Below the pieces are notes generated by a model. It ran no database searches and was not told where the DNA came from. It saw only the letters and a program-made list of their open reading frames with translations. Of a DNA stretch of 64,000 bases, positions 53,520-62,921 are shown one piece after another. The translations under genes were made by a program, and so were the position numbers. The DNA comes from Pseudobutyrivibrio sp. MD2005 (GTDB lineage Bacteria > Bacillota > Clostridia > Lachnospirales > Lachnospiraceae): NCBI RefSeq assembly GCF_000621865.1, contig NZ_KK211360.1, positions 162,158 through 226,157 of the forward strand. Direction: 5' to 3'. Numbering within the stretch: the first letter of the stretch is position 1; the number at the start of each line of letters is the position of its first letter.

Positions 53520-55020
53520 TTGCGACTTTTACAAGTTCTTCCCATACCTTAACCATTGCAAATGTATCTAATTCGCAATATTTTAAAAGATTTTGGCGGG
53601 CCCGTTTTTGATCAGATGGTGACATATCTTTTATTCTGGGGAAAATTGTCATTGCATCTCCGCCGTTTTGTATGTCTTCCAAATTATGGTAATCAAGAGT
53701 TGGGTCATCTGGGAATAGTGCAGGTAGCACGCTTTTGATTGAAAATGAACCACCCATAGCGCGATTGTAATAGTAACCACTTTGAAATGGAACTAGCAAA
53801 TCTAATATGTTTTCTTGAATATTCAAAAGATGCTCAGCTAGATCTGGGAATGTATTTGCCAGTTCTTTTAGTCGAGTGCATTCAAATGCTTTATTATAGG
53901 CGGTTGTGCAGACATTCATTGGAATATCCCTTACTAGTGCTTCAGCAATAGCGCGTCTTGGATCTTCGCCAGAAATGCCGAGGAATTCTTTGTGTTGAAG
54001 AGGACCACCTTCGTATTCTATATAGTGGAGTGAATACTGGAATGGAATTTGTTGATATGGTTTAGTCCCCTCATAAATAGGGATTACTGGCTGTACTGTT
54101 TCAAAATCCAAGAAATATAGTGGATATGATAGATTTGATAGGAAGTCTCTTATTCCATCTGTATCTATATAAGGTTCTAAGTCATTAAGTTGGTATTGAA
54201 TCTGCCTATGTTGAGTAGAGGTTAGTCGAGCATTTGAATCTTGCAAAGCTTTATAACTGACTAGTCCTTTTTTATATAATTCAATTTTATTCTTAAAGGC
54301 CATATGGTACATGCTAAATACATTAGGTTTAGGAAGATTGCGTGTGCAGTAATTCCAATAGGAACATTCATATGGCAAGCAGCAGTGTTCTCCCAAATCT
54401 ATATTAGGCATGTCATTACAACCCAATATCTCTCTGGCTCGTTTAATATTTGAAGCAACATTAGTCATTTCTGATTTGACTTCGGAAGTAATATCAGTAA
54501 TAGCAAAAAACTGAGAGATATCCATAGTGCCATCAAATACGTATTTATTATTTATGTTTACCAAGTATGTGTTCTTAACTATAATTCCAGCTTTTTCTAA
54601 AACATATCTTTGGAATGAAATGTCTATTATGTAGACTTCATCAACTTCTTTCTTACAGGTTGAACTTTTAACTTCATAAATAGACCAGCCGTCTTCTTCA
54701 TGTCGTAATAAATCGACAGCACAGTACAATCCATCAATGGAAAAAGCGGCTTCACAAATAACTGGCGTATTATTTGCCAGTTCTTCTTTTGTCTTTTTTA
54801 ACATTGCAGGAATATCAATTAATCCGTCCTTGTTGAAGGTGCTGACATCAACATAATTTCCAAAGAGACCTTTTGCTAAGTCACCAACCTCATGACCAGT
54901 ATCAAAACGAGCTTGTGTTATAGCATCAATTTCTATTAATTCAGGATGATATTTGTCTAGCCATGCCATTTTCGGACATTGCATGAACTTGCAATACTTT
55001 GATTTTGAAACAGTTACCAT
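53512..55020 (-). CDS. DUF2779 protein (Cas4-like nuclease plus RNase-H-like domain)
   Basis: 502 aa. N-terminal half has Cas4/AddB-like features: C10 and C15 (KYCKFMQCPKMAW), AVDLLRHEEDGWSIYEVKSS with Asp103 and Glu116-X-Lys118, FQRYVL, and Cys213/214, Cys219, Cys225 (EHCCLPYECSYWNYC), the set that binds a 4Fe-4S cluster in relatives. The C-terminal half starts with LYFLDFETV (302-309), an RNase-H-like DEDD exonuclease motif. Probably a DNA- or RNA-degrading enzyme. Transcribed against its neighbours, followed by a coupled small gene. Confidence 0.85.
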   Translation of the reverse strand: MVTVSKSKYCKFMQCPKMAWLDKYHPELIEIDAITQARFDTGHEVGDLAKGLFGNYVDVSTFNKDGLIDIPAMLKKTKEELANNTPVICEAAFSIDGLYCAVDLLRHEEDGWSIYEVKSSTCKKEVDEVYIIDISFQRYVLEKAGIIVKNTYLVNINNKYVFDGTMDISQFFAITDITSEVKSEMTNVASNIKRAREILGCNDMPNIDLGEHCCLPYECSYWNYCTRNLPKPNVFSMYHMAFKNKIELYKKGLVSYKALQDSNARLTSTQHRQIQYQLNDLEPYIDTDGIRDFLSNLSYPLYFLDFETVQPVIPIYEGTKPYQQIPFQYSLHYIEYEGGPLQHKEFLGISGEDPRRAIAEALVRDIPMNVCTTAYNKAFECTRLKELANTFPDLAEHLLNIQENILDLLVPFQSGYYYNRAMGGSFSIKSVLPALFPDDPTLDYHNLEDIQNGGDAMTIFPRIKDMSPSDQKRARQNLLKYCELDTFAMVKVWEELVKVANE

Positions 55021-55103
55021 AGCTGAACCTCCGATTTTTCTATTATAGAAGCAAAATGTGTCTTTTCTTTAAAGCTATTTGTATTGTGTGCCTAACCATG
55101 TGG

Positions 55104-55143
55104 AAAAAAACGTACATCTTCAGAGATATATTATGTACAACAA
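55104..55143 (+). promoter_or_regulatory. Shared upstream box, copy 1
   Basis: AAAAAAACGTACATC (55104-55118) and GTACAACAA (55135-55143), start-to-start 31 bp, identical in sequence and spacing to a box before the FtsH-like gene. A TATATTAT -10-like stretch lies between. Likely regulator site and promoter of the AAA+ gene at 55191. Confidence 0.7.
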
Positions 55144-55190
55144 AAAACTAAAAGATAATGTGAATGCAATAACGTTATACGGAGGTGCCT

Positions 55191-57236
55191 ATGCAATTCT
55201 TTAAAATTACAGCATTAATGAATGAAGCGGATATAGAAAAGAATATAAATCAGGAAAAGAAAAACAGCCAGCTAAGTCTACAAGAATTTATGCGTAATCT
55301 ATCAAAACAATGTGAAACATATACAGAAGCCTTTATTGAAAAAGGATATTTATTTATTTCTGAAGGGCGTCACGGTGATTGCTGTGAGATGGGAATGGTT
55401 ATAAGAGAAAATCTTGATGTAGAAGACATAGTGAAAAGATTTTTTGCCATGAATGGTTTTAAATTAGAATCATTAGAAATAAAAGAAACCACATTCTTTG
55501 AATTTAATATAATGCTCCATAAAGCCTATGGAGATGGTTTCGTAATATCTGCCGATGATTTATTGAGAGAATTTAATCTTGATTCTATATCAACTATTTT
55601 TGGAGGCCGACGAATTAGAAATAGTTTTGCAGAGGATATTATTAGCGATATAGATAAAGAAACAATATATAAGCTTGCTGGTACATATTTTACGAGAGAA
55701 ACTTTTATGCCAGAATTGGACCGTATATTTGCAAGCCAACAAAATAAATACATTTTAGGGCATCCAGTAGATTATATGATTGAAAGTGATGATGATCATA
55801 CTCAAGAAGGTATGAAAAAACTTTTGCTACAGGCTCTTTACAAAGCAAGACGTATAAATAATAGAAGATATGTTGAAGTGGATCTTAACGGTTCCGTTGA
55901 GTTTTCAAAAAGATGGATAGAATCACTTTATTGCAGTTGTGTTGGGGGAACAGTGATTTTGAATATGGATGATGCTTGCGATGATGAAGATGATGAGATT
56001 AGCTCAGATTATTATTATATGGAGGACCTCTGTAATGTTATTCGCCGTCATAGTAGTGATGTCCTAACAATAATCTCCATGCCAAGGGAAAGTAAGAGAT
56101 TGCAATTGAAGATTTTTGAACATATTGGCATGCTTTCATTTGTAGAAATAAAAGAGGAACTGGTATTTAACGATGATGCTGTCTCATATTTGAAGAAACG
56201 TGCAAAAGAATACACTATTAGAGTGGATAAAAAACTGGTATCTATGATTGAAGAAGAACATGGATACTTAATTCCAGAATTAAATGGTTTATTTGATGAA
56301 TGGTACAATCAAAAGCTGAAGCAGACAATATATAGCCAATACAAAGATATAAACTGTGCCAAAACAGAAATAAAAAATAAAAAAATAAAAGGTAGCGCAT
56401 ATGAGGAACTTAATTCAATGATTGGGCTGCAGGCTGCTAAGAAGGTGATAAATCAGGCTCTAGATTGCTATAAAGCTCAAAAAGTTTTTTGTGATAAGGG
56501 TTTAAGGCCTGAGTCAATCTGTAATCATATGATTTTTTCGGGCAATCCAGGCACAGCTAAAACCACAGTGGCAAGATTGTTTGCAAGAATTCTAAGAGAT
56601 AATGAGATTATTTCAAAAGGTCATATTGTTGAAGTTGGAAGAGCTGATCTTGTAGGAAAATATGTAGGATGGACTGCGCCTAATATAAAAAAGGTATTTA
56701 GACAAGCAAGTGGGGGAGTTTTATTTATAGATGAAGCATATTCTCTTGTTGATAATAGAAATGGTTCTTATGGTGATGAGGCTATTAATACAATTGTGCA
56801 GGAAATGGAAAACCATAGGGATGATGTAATAGTTATATTTGCTGGCTATCCAGATAAGATGGAAGAATTTCTTGATAAGAACCCAGGCCTTAGATCTCGT
56901 ATAGCTCATTATGTTCAATTCGAGGACTATACTACAGAAGAACTATGCCAAATCGCTGAATTTGAGGCAGCAAAGAAAGGGCTTAGCTTTGATAATTCTG
57001 CAAAAAATAAGATTAGAGACATTATGGAAAATGTGCGAGATCAGGTAGACTTTGGCAATGGTAGATATGCTAGAAATCTTGTTGAGAAAGCAAAGATGGC
57101 TCAGAACAGCAGGCTTGTTCATATGGATTATGAAGCTGTGACTAGTGATGATGTAAAACGTATATGCGAAGATGATATTGAAGCGCCTGTAACATCAAAG
57201 AAGATTACAAGGAGAATAGGTTTTTCTTTAGCCTAG
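55191..57236 (+). CDS. CbbX/SpoVK-like AAA+ ATPase 2
   Basis: 681 aa, paralogue of the AAA+ protein at 48692 with the same layout. Active AAA+ module: Walker A GNPGTAKTT (about 451-459), DLVGKYVGWTAPNI, Walker B GVLFIDEAYSL (about 507-517), GLRSRIAHYVQF. Degenerate first AAA-like domain with GHPVDYMI and GGTVILNMDDACDDEDDE. Start 55191, 5 bases after GGAGG; a GTG at 55185 lies on the ribosome binding site. Shares its promoter box with the next gene. Likely remodels a client encoded nearby. Confidence 0.85.
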   Translation: MQFFKITALMNEADIEKNINQEKKNSQLSLQEFMRNLSKQCETYTEAFIEKGYLFISEGRHGDCCEMGMVIRENLDVEDIVKRFFAMNGFKLESLEIKETTFFEFNIMLHKAYGDGFVISADDLLREFNLDSISTIFGGRRIRNSFAEDIISDIDKETIYKLAGTYFTRETFMPELDRIFASQQNKYILGHPVDYMIESDDDHTQEGMKKLLLQALYKARRINNRRYVEVDLNGSVEFSKRWIESLYCSCVGGTVILNMDDACDDEDDEISSDYYYMEDLCNVIRRHSSDVLTIISMPRESKRLQLKIFEHIGMLSFVEIKEELVFNDDAVSYLKKRAKEYTIRVDKKLVSMIEEEHGYLIPELNGLFDEWYNQKLKQTIYSQYKDINCAKTEIKNKKIKGSAYEELNSMIGLQAAKKVINQALDCYKAQKVFCDKGLRPESICNHMIFSGNPGTAKTTVARLFARILRDNEIISKGHIVEVGRADLVGKYVGWTAPNIKKVFRQASGGVLFIDEAYSLVDNRNGSYGDEAINTIVQEMENHRDDVIVIFAGYPDKMEEFLDKNPGLRSRIAHYVQFEDYTTEELCQIAEFEAAKKGLSFDNSAKNKIRDIMENVRDQVDFGNGRYARNLVEKAKMAQNSRLVHMDYEAVTSDDVKRICEDDIEAPVTSKKITRRIGFSLA

Positions 57237-57301
57237 ATGAGTTTTCTAATATTTCAAAGATATTTAAAAAATGTGATCTATTTTTTTCTTCGGGTATGGG
57301 T

Positions 57302-57341
57302 AAAAAAACGTACATCCTTGGATGTATTTTAAGTACAACAA
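57302..57341 (+). promoter_or_regulatory. Shared upstream box, copy 2
   Basis: AAAAAAACGTACATC (57302-57316) and GTACAACAA (57333-57341), exactly the spacing of copy 1 at 55104. Lies 58 bp upstream of the FtsH-like gene. Confidence 0.7.
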
Positions 57342-57398
57342 GAAAGATTACTTGTTATGAACTATAAACCCCTCGGCATTATTTAGGAGGAAAAGAAA

Positions 57399-58655
57399 AT
57401 GAGAGAGTTAAATAAGGTTATTGGATATGATTCTATAAAAAGAGAATTAGATAGGTTTCTAGATGCTATGCACAATCCTGAAAAGTACCAGCAATTGGGA
57501 GTTAAGGTGCCTAGAGGAATTCTATTTGATGGTGTTCCAGGCATAGGAAAAACTCTTTTGGCTATGAGCTTTATAAAGGAAAGTGGAAGAACTTTTTATG
57601 TAATTAGAAAGGATAAACCGGATGGAAGCTTTGTAGATTATATTAGAGAAATATTTCAGAAGGCTTCAGAAAACACGCCATCCATAGTTTTTCTCGATGA
57701 TATGGATAAATTTGCAAATGAAGATGAATATCATAGGGATGCTGAGGAATACGTGACTATTCAAGCTTGTATAGATGATGTTAAAGAGAAAGACGTTTTT
57801 GTTGTGGCAACGACGAATAATATTAGGACTTTACCTAACTCTCTAATCAGAAGTGGTAGGTTTGATAGAATTTTTTATATGTCAGTCCCTAGAAACGATG
57901 ATGCCAGAAAAATAATTGCGTATTATCTTCAGGATATGAATTTGTGTGAGGATATAGATTCTGAAGAATTAGCAAGATTTTGTCGAGGATATTCTTGTGC
58001 TGATTTGGAAAGAGTCATTAATGAAGCTGGATTATATGTAGCTTTTGAAGGCAGAGAAAAGATTAATCAAAACGATTTAATAAAATCCTGTTTACGAACA
58101 TTCTATAAAGTTTCTGATGATGAGGTAGATGTATCTGAAGATATCTTAAAAAGACACGCAGTGCATGAAGCTGGCCATTGCGTCATTGCTGAGATACTGC
58201 AGCCTGGAACTGTTGATTTTATCTCTATAGCTTCATTAAATGGCAGTTCTATTGGCGGATTAGTATCTAGAGACCATGATGAGGATGATTTGTTTTCTAA
58301 CCAAGAAGCGGAAATAATGATAAATCTTGCAGGAAAAGCAGCTACAGAAATCGTTTTAGCTGAAGTGGATATGGGTTGTAATACTGATTTACACAGAGCA
58401 TACAATCTGACCCGTATACTTTTAGATAATGTTGCAGCCTATGATTTTAATTCTTGGTGTCATGGAAATGAAACAAGTGAACAAATATATGATCATCTTG
58501 ATAGTGTTACTAACGCAGAGGTTTCCAAATATTATTTGCAGGTAAAACAAATCCTTATAAGAAATCGAGCTTTTTTAGATTCTTTAATTGAGGCACTAAT
58601 TGAAAAGAAAACTATTTCATACAAGGAATTAGCAAAGCTAAAAGAGGCGAGCTAA
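57399..58655 (+). CDS. Soluble FtsH-like AAA+ zinc protease (M41)
   Basis: 418 aa. AAA+ module with Walker A GVPGIGKT (45-52), Walker B VFLDDMDKF (about 97-105) and SGRFDRIF arginine-finger region, followed by an M41 peptidase domain with HEAGH (256-260) and the third zinc ligand Asp near 330 in GCNTDLHRA. Unlike FtsH (about 600-700 aa) it has no N-terminal membrane helices, so it should act in the cytoplasm. DDMD replaces the usual DEID. First gene of a run with three paralogous unknown genes. AGGAGG ribosome binding site. Confidence 0.85.
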   Translation: MRELNKVIGYDSIKRELDRFLDAMHNPEKYQQLGVKVPRGILFDGVPGIGKTLLAMSFIKESGRTFYVIRKDKPDGSFVDYIREIFQKASENTPSIVFLDDMDKFANEDEYHRDAEEYVTIQACIDDVKEKDVFVVATTNNIRTLPNSLIRSGRFDRIFYMSVPRNDDARKIIAYYLQDMNLCEDIDSEELARFCRGYSCADLERVINEAGLYVAFEGREKINQNDLIKSCLRTFYKVSDDEVDVSEDILKRHAVHEAGHCVIAEILQPGTVDFISIASLNGSSIGGLVSRDHDEDDLFSNQEAEIMINLAGKAATEIVLAEVDMGCNTDLHRAYNLTRILLDNVAAYDFNSWCHGNETSEQIYDHLDSVTNAEVSKYYLQVKQILIRNRAFLDSLIEALIEKKTISYKELAKLKEAS

Positions 58656-59645
58656 ATGGATATATTAAAGTATATAGAATCTCATGCAATCCAAAATAAG
58701 CTATCAAACGTGAAGTATGAGTTTTCTGCTACAGAAATGGCATGGCTTATTTGGCTTAATGGCACGGAGCATCCTCTTACAATTCGTCATGAAGATTGGC
58801 AATGGATTATCGATAATATGCCTGATAGCACTGTGCCAGAAAGGATGAATTGTCGATATTGGCCGAGTTTACATGATTTAATAAGGAACTATATGTCATT
58901 TGAAAAACATGCAATAGATGAATATGAAAAAGCAGGAGACCATGCTGTGTATTCGTATGCTTATAAATGTCTTTGTGATAAGGAATGGACTGCGAATTTT
59001 GAAAATGCATTTAGTTCATTAGAGAAATGCATAGATACTCTCAGAAATGACATGCTAGATGAAAATAAAATATCGCAAATACGAAAAACATATATAGATA
59101 GAAATGAATATATAAAAGTTGAGTATAACCCGAATATGGAGAAAACTTTTATAGAAAAATCCTGGCTTACAGAGGCTGAGAGAGCGTTATTATCGGAGTC
59201 ATTTAATGGTATGTGGTTTGATTTTCCTACTCCGTTTAAGCAAGGAGATTTAGTATCTGATAATAAAAATAATATTTATGTATTAAAAAGCTTACCCGGT
59301 TGGATAGAACAGTCTGATAATCCTAAAGAAGTCGCATTTAAGAAGGAAAGATTTGAAAAGGTTTGGGATGTAACAGATATGATGCCGATTGGATACGGAG
59401 TTACAGATGATGGTCAAGTTTGGCTTGATGGAATTGCTAAAACATACCTTGAATTAGAGGTTTGTACGAAGCCTTTAGAGAATGAGAACAGAGTTTTAGG
59501 TGCTTTAAGAGAATACTTTCAACGTAATTTGAATATTGAACAGTTTATAGCGTTACAACGAAAAGTATTATATGAGCAGTTAGAGCGAGAATTGCATTTG
59601 GAAGATCTTATTTTGGATAGGGATTTACGCAGGATTGGATTCTGA
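58656..59645 (+). CDS. Unknown protein, trio member 1
   Basis: 329 aa. N-terminus MDILKYIESHAIQNKLSNVKYEF resembles that of the next gene, and a conserved motif MWFDFPTPFKQGDLV occurs near residue 186. Hydrophilic, no signal or membrane segment. ATG directly abuts the protease stop (TAAATG), strong coupling. Function unknown; perhaps a client or adaptor of the protease. Confidence 0.65.
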   Translation: MDILKYIESHAIQNKLSNVKYEFSATEMAWLIWLNGTEHPLTIRHEDWQWIIDNMPDSTVPERMNCRYWPSLHDLIRNYMSFEKHAIDEYEKAGDHAVYSYAYKCLCDKEWTANFENAFSSLEKCIDTLRNDMLDENKISQIRKTYIDRNEYIKVEYNPNMEKTFIEKSWLTEAERALLSESFNGMWFDFPTPFKQGDLVSDNKNNIYVLKSLPGWIEQSDNPKEVAFKKERFEKVWDVTDMMPIGYGVTDDGQVWLDGIAKTYLELEVCTKPLENENRVLGALREYFQRNLNIEQFIALQRKVLYEQLERELHLEDLILDRDLRRIGF

Positions 59646-59659
59646 GAAGGTAATAAAAT

Positions 59660-60763
59660 ATGAACATATTAGATTTTTTAAATTCTAAAGATGTTAGATG
59701 CTACTTGAATGAGATAGATTATCAATTTAGTTTGTTGGAACAAGCGTATATCATTTACAAAAGCAGGTTTAGGGGCGTTAAAGAAAAGCAAAAGGCTTTT
59801 AAAGAATTGGTAGATTCTACAGACGATTATATTTTAGGAAGCGATGGGAATAAAAGGTGGTGTAAATCTGTTATTGAGGGTCAAAGTACACATGCTTTGA
59901 TTTTGCAGTACATTCACGATTTAACTGAATTTGTTGGAACATTTTATGCTATGAAATCAGATGAATATTGTCAGGTGTTCTTTATATTAGATTCAACATA
60001 TGAAGAGCCCTACGCTGATAATTTGCAGGAATCGGGATACATATTTGCTAATGTCGAGGATGCTTTATCTTATGTCATAGATGAAGTGAAAAATGATGAA
60101 GATTGTGGAAATCACAATTATATTGGATTTGAAATAAGAAAAGGATCTTTTAAACGGCCTGAAATTGAAGTTGTAAATAAAGTAAGTGCTATTTATAACT
60201 TAAATGGAACACTTTTAGAAATTGATTCTCCCTATGATTTTTATGGTGCTGCTATTGATATTGAAAAGGATTTTTTTGAACAGATGTGGTTTGATATTCC
60301 AGTGCCTTTTAAACGAGGTGACATAGTTCGTGGAGCGGGTGGCAATTGGGGGAGAACAACAGAACCTTTTATATTGCTGACAACCTATCCTGAAATGAAG
60401 CGTAGGGCTAAAGAAAGGACTGGAAAGAGTTCAGAAGGTTGTGATGCTTCAGACATGAATGCCAGTGGCTGGTCGACAGGTTTTTACGAGAATAATCCGT
60501 TATTTGTTAGTGATGATGTAATGGCAGACTATTTAGATTTAGAGTATTACAACGGTGAGTTTATTGGCCCACAGCGTTTATTGTTATTAATGGCCAAACA
60601 CATTAGTAAGGAAATAGATATATGGGAATACACTTATGGATACAGACAAATCGTCTCCGAATATGAACATGAAAGAGCAAAGAAGGAGATGGGAACATTC
60701 CTTATACATACAAGTCCTGTTTATAAGATTTTGGATGAAATAGCAAATTATGAAAACTCTTAA
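59660..60763 (+). CDS. Unknown protein, trio member 2
   Basis: 367 aa, paralogous to its upstream neighbour: MNILDFLNSKDVRCYLNEIDYQFSLLE (in part) at the N-terminus and MWFDIPVPFKRGDIV near 209. Cytoplasmic, acidic. Overlaps the next gene by 14 nt. Function unknown. Confidence 0.65.
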   Translation: MNILDFLNSKDVRCYLNEIDYQFSLLEQAYIIYKSRFRGVKEKQKAFKELVDSTDDYILGSDGNKRWCKSVIEGQSTHALILQYIHDLTEFVGTFYAMKSDEYCQVFFILDSTYEEPYADNLQESGYIFANVEDALSYVIDEVKNDEDCGNHNYIGFEIRKGSFKRPEIEVVNKVSAIYNLNGTLLEIDSPYDFYGAAIDIEKDFFEQMWFDIPVPFKRGDIVRGAGGNWGRTTEPFILLTTYPEMKRRAKERTGKSSEGCDASDMNASGWSTGFYENNPLFVSDDVMADYLDLEYYNGEFIGPQRLLLLMAKHISKEIDIWEYTYGYRQIVSEYEHERAKKEMGTFLIHTSPVYKILDEIANYENS

Positions 60764-61793
60764 TTTAACCTTAAATCAATCTATGTATGAAGAACTTATT
60801 GATACCTTCATGCCATCGATTGATATGAGGCAACATCTTAAGCGAATAAAACTAGTTCCTGAGAAAATTATGGAGCTTATGATTGCTGCACCAGTGGGTC
60901 TTGATATAAAAAGAGATTGGTTTAGGAAGTTAGCAGTTATTGAAGAAATTGTTGATGATGGTTATCCAGAAGATATCGATATAGAAATCTATAAATTCGC
61001 GGACGTTGCTAAAGAATTTGATAAGGCAATAGATGCGCTTGCTGAAAAGGGGACTTGTCAATTTACAATTGAATCATGCTGGTATGATGTTGATATTAAA
61101 GAATGTAAATCATATCTTCTTGGTGTAGCTGATAGTTATGAGTATGCAAAGTTGATAATTCAACAGGAAATATGGGAAGAGGAGGAAGAGGATTCAGATT
61201 CTGCTGAGCGTTCCCCCCGTTGGTATGAAGTAAAGAAATGGGTAAAAAGAAAGGCTCATGGTATATATGAACAATTAAATACATATTACGCGATTGCTGG
61301 CGATACACCAATATTGTTTGAGGAAAGTCATATTGTAATTAGTATGAAGAGACTCAATGTAAATTTCTCTGTTTTTCAATTTGCAAATAGTATAATGCTA
61401 CAATTGCCACTTCCATATAAACCTGGAGATATTGTTGCAATAGATACCTGGCCTTTGGGTCCAACACAACCAGCTATTATTTATAATATTGCTGACAATG
61501 GTCGAATCGTAGAACTTATTACCAAGAATTATCAAGGCAAATGGTTTAATGGTAGTCTGTTTAGTGGATCCTTTGGTAGATGGAAAGGACAGTTTGATTG
61601 GATATCACCTCTTTATAATATTAAAAAATGGCAGGAACCCTTAGGAGAGGATGATGAAGTATACAAAACCATTATTAGTTTTGTTAAGGGCAACGCAGGA
61701 AATGGAGAAAAACTTTCTAAGGCTTTAGATGAAATTGAAATCAGTGATTTAACAAGTCCCGACGTAATTATGTATATAAAGGGATTAGGATGA
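60750..61793 (+). CDS. Unknown protein, trio member 3
   Basis: 347 aa; more diverged, but LQLPLPYKPGDIV near 217 is the same motif as in its two neighbours. Acidic stretch EEEEEDSD near residue 147. Overlap with the upstream gene shows coupling. Last gene before the second WYL regulator, which has its own leader. Confidence 0.6.
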   Translation: MKTLNLTLNQSMYEELIDTFMPSIDMRQHLKRIKLVPEKIMELMIAAPVGLDIKRDWFRKLAVIEEIVDDGYPEDIDIEIYKFADVAKEFDKAIDALAEKGTCQFTIESCWYDVDIKECKSYLLGVADSYEYAKLIIQQEIWEEEEEDSDSAERSPRWYEVKKWVKRKAHGIYEQLNTYYAIAGDTPILFEESHIVISMKRLNVNFSVFQFANSIMLQLPLPYKPGDIVAIDTWPLGPTQPAIIYNIADNGRIVELITKNYQGKWFNGSLFSGSFGRWKGQFDWISPLYNIKKWQEPLGEDDEVYKTIISFVKGNAGNGEKLSKALDEIEISDLTSPDVIMYIKGLG

Positions 61794-61865
61794 CCAAAAA
61801 AGTGTCCACAGAATCGACATATAATGTTGTTATGCTTACATAAACTGCTGAAGGAGGATAAGCGT

Positions 61866-62921
61866 GTGAGTGCTAAACAACCAAAAAAGATGTTGATTTT
61901 TAATATCCTAGACATTCTTCGTAAGTATACTGACGAGAATCACAGACTAAGTCAGAAGGAAATCGAAGAAATTTTAAAAAAAGAATATGAAATGATTGTA
62001 GACCGTAAATCAGTAAAAGCCAATCTGATGGATCTTATAGAATTTGGTTATGAGATAGAGTATAGCGAATCTCTGCGTATGATTAAAAATAAAACGACTG
62101 GAGAAATGGAAGAAAGCTATATTTTATCAGATTTTTATATGGCAAGAGACATTACAGACAGTGAGCTTAGGTTATTGATTGACGGTCTTTTGTTTTCCAC
62201 ACACCTACCATATAGTCAGTGTAAGACCTTGATTGAGAAACTTGAAAAACTTTCTAATGTATATTTTAGATCAAGAATAAAGCATATAGCTACAATGCCT
62301 GAGGACAAAACTAATAATCACCAACTGTTTTTTAACATAGATATTTTAGATGAAGCTATTTCTCATGGGAAAAAGGTTTCATTTAAATATTTGGAATATG
62401 ATTTGGATTTGAATACTGTAAAGAAAAAGCAGGCAGATGGAAATGAAAGAGTTTATATAGTTTCTCCGTATCAGATGGTTGCAAAGGAAGGGAAATACTA
62501 TTTAATTTGCAATTATGACAAATATGATGATGTTTCAAATTATCGTATTGATAGAATTGCTGATATAAGTATCCTAGATGAAAATATTAAACCTTTTGAA
62601 AAACTAAAATGGTCTAATGGCCAGAAATTAAACCTGGCGACATACATGAAAGAGCATGTTTATATGTACAGTAGTGGCAGCTCGAAGGTCAAGATGAAAA
62701 TCGTTGATGTTATGTTAAGCGATATCGTTGATATGTTTGGGAAAGATATTAAGGTTGTCAAGAAAGAGGAAAGCTATGTAGAGGTTACAGTACAGGCAAC
62801 CGACCAGGCAATAGTTCAGTTTGCAAAGAATTATGCGCCTGATGTTATTGTGCTAGAACCTAAACGTATAAAGGAGCAGGTTGTTGATGAGTTGAAGAAA
62901 GGATTGCTGGGGTATGAGTGA
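61866..62921 (+). CDS. WYL domain transcriptional regulator 2
   Basis: 351 aa, paralogue of WYL regulator 1. N-terminal helix-turn-helix (QKEIEEILKKEYEMIVDRKSV), WYL domain with IVSPYQMVAKEGKYYLICNYD and YRIDRIADISIL. Start GTG 61866, 8 bases after AGGAGG; the ATG at 61824 has no ribosome binding site. TATAAT at 61820 is the likely -10. Overlaps the next gene by 8 nt (ATGAGTGA). Confidence 0.85.
   Translation: MSAKQPKKMLIFNILDILRKYTDENHRLSQKEIEEILKKEYEMIVDRKSVKANLMDLIEFGYEIEYSESLRMIKNKTTGEMEESYILSDFYMARDITDSELRLLIDGLLFSTHLPYSQCKTLIEKLEKLSNVYFRSRIKHIATMPEDKTNNHQLFFNIDILDEAISHGKKVSFKYLEYDLDLNTVKKKQADGNERVYIVSPYQMVAKEGKYYLICNYDKYDDVSNYRIDRIADISILDENIKPFEKLKWSNGQKLNLATYMKEHVYMYSSGSSKVKMKIVDVMLSDIVDMFGKDIKVVKKEESYVEVTVQATDQAIVQFAKNYAPDVIVLEPKRIKEQVVDELKKGLLGYE

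Noticed and set aside
53353..53571. 72-codon plus-strand frame
   Set aside because: Antisense to the small minus-strand gene and the DUF2779 gene end, with biased composition.
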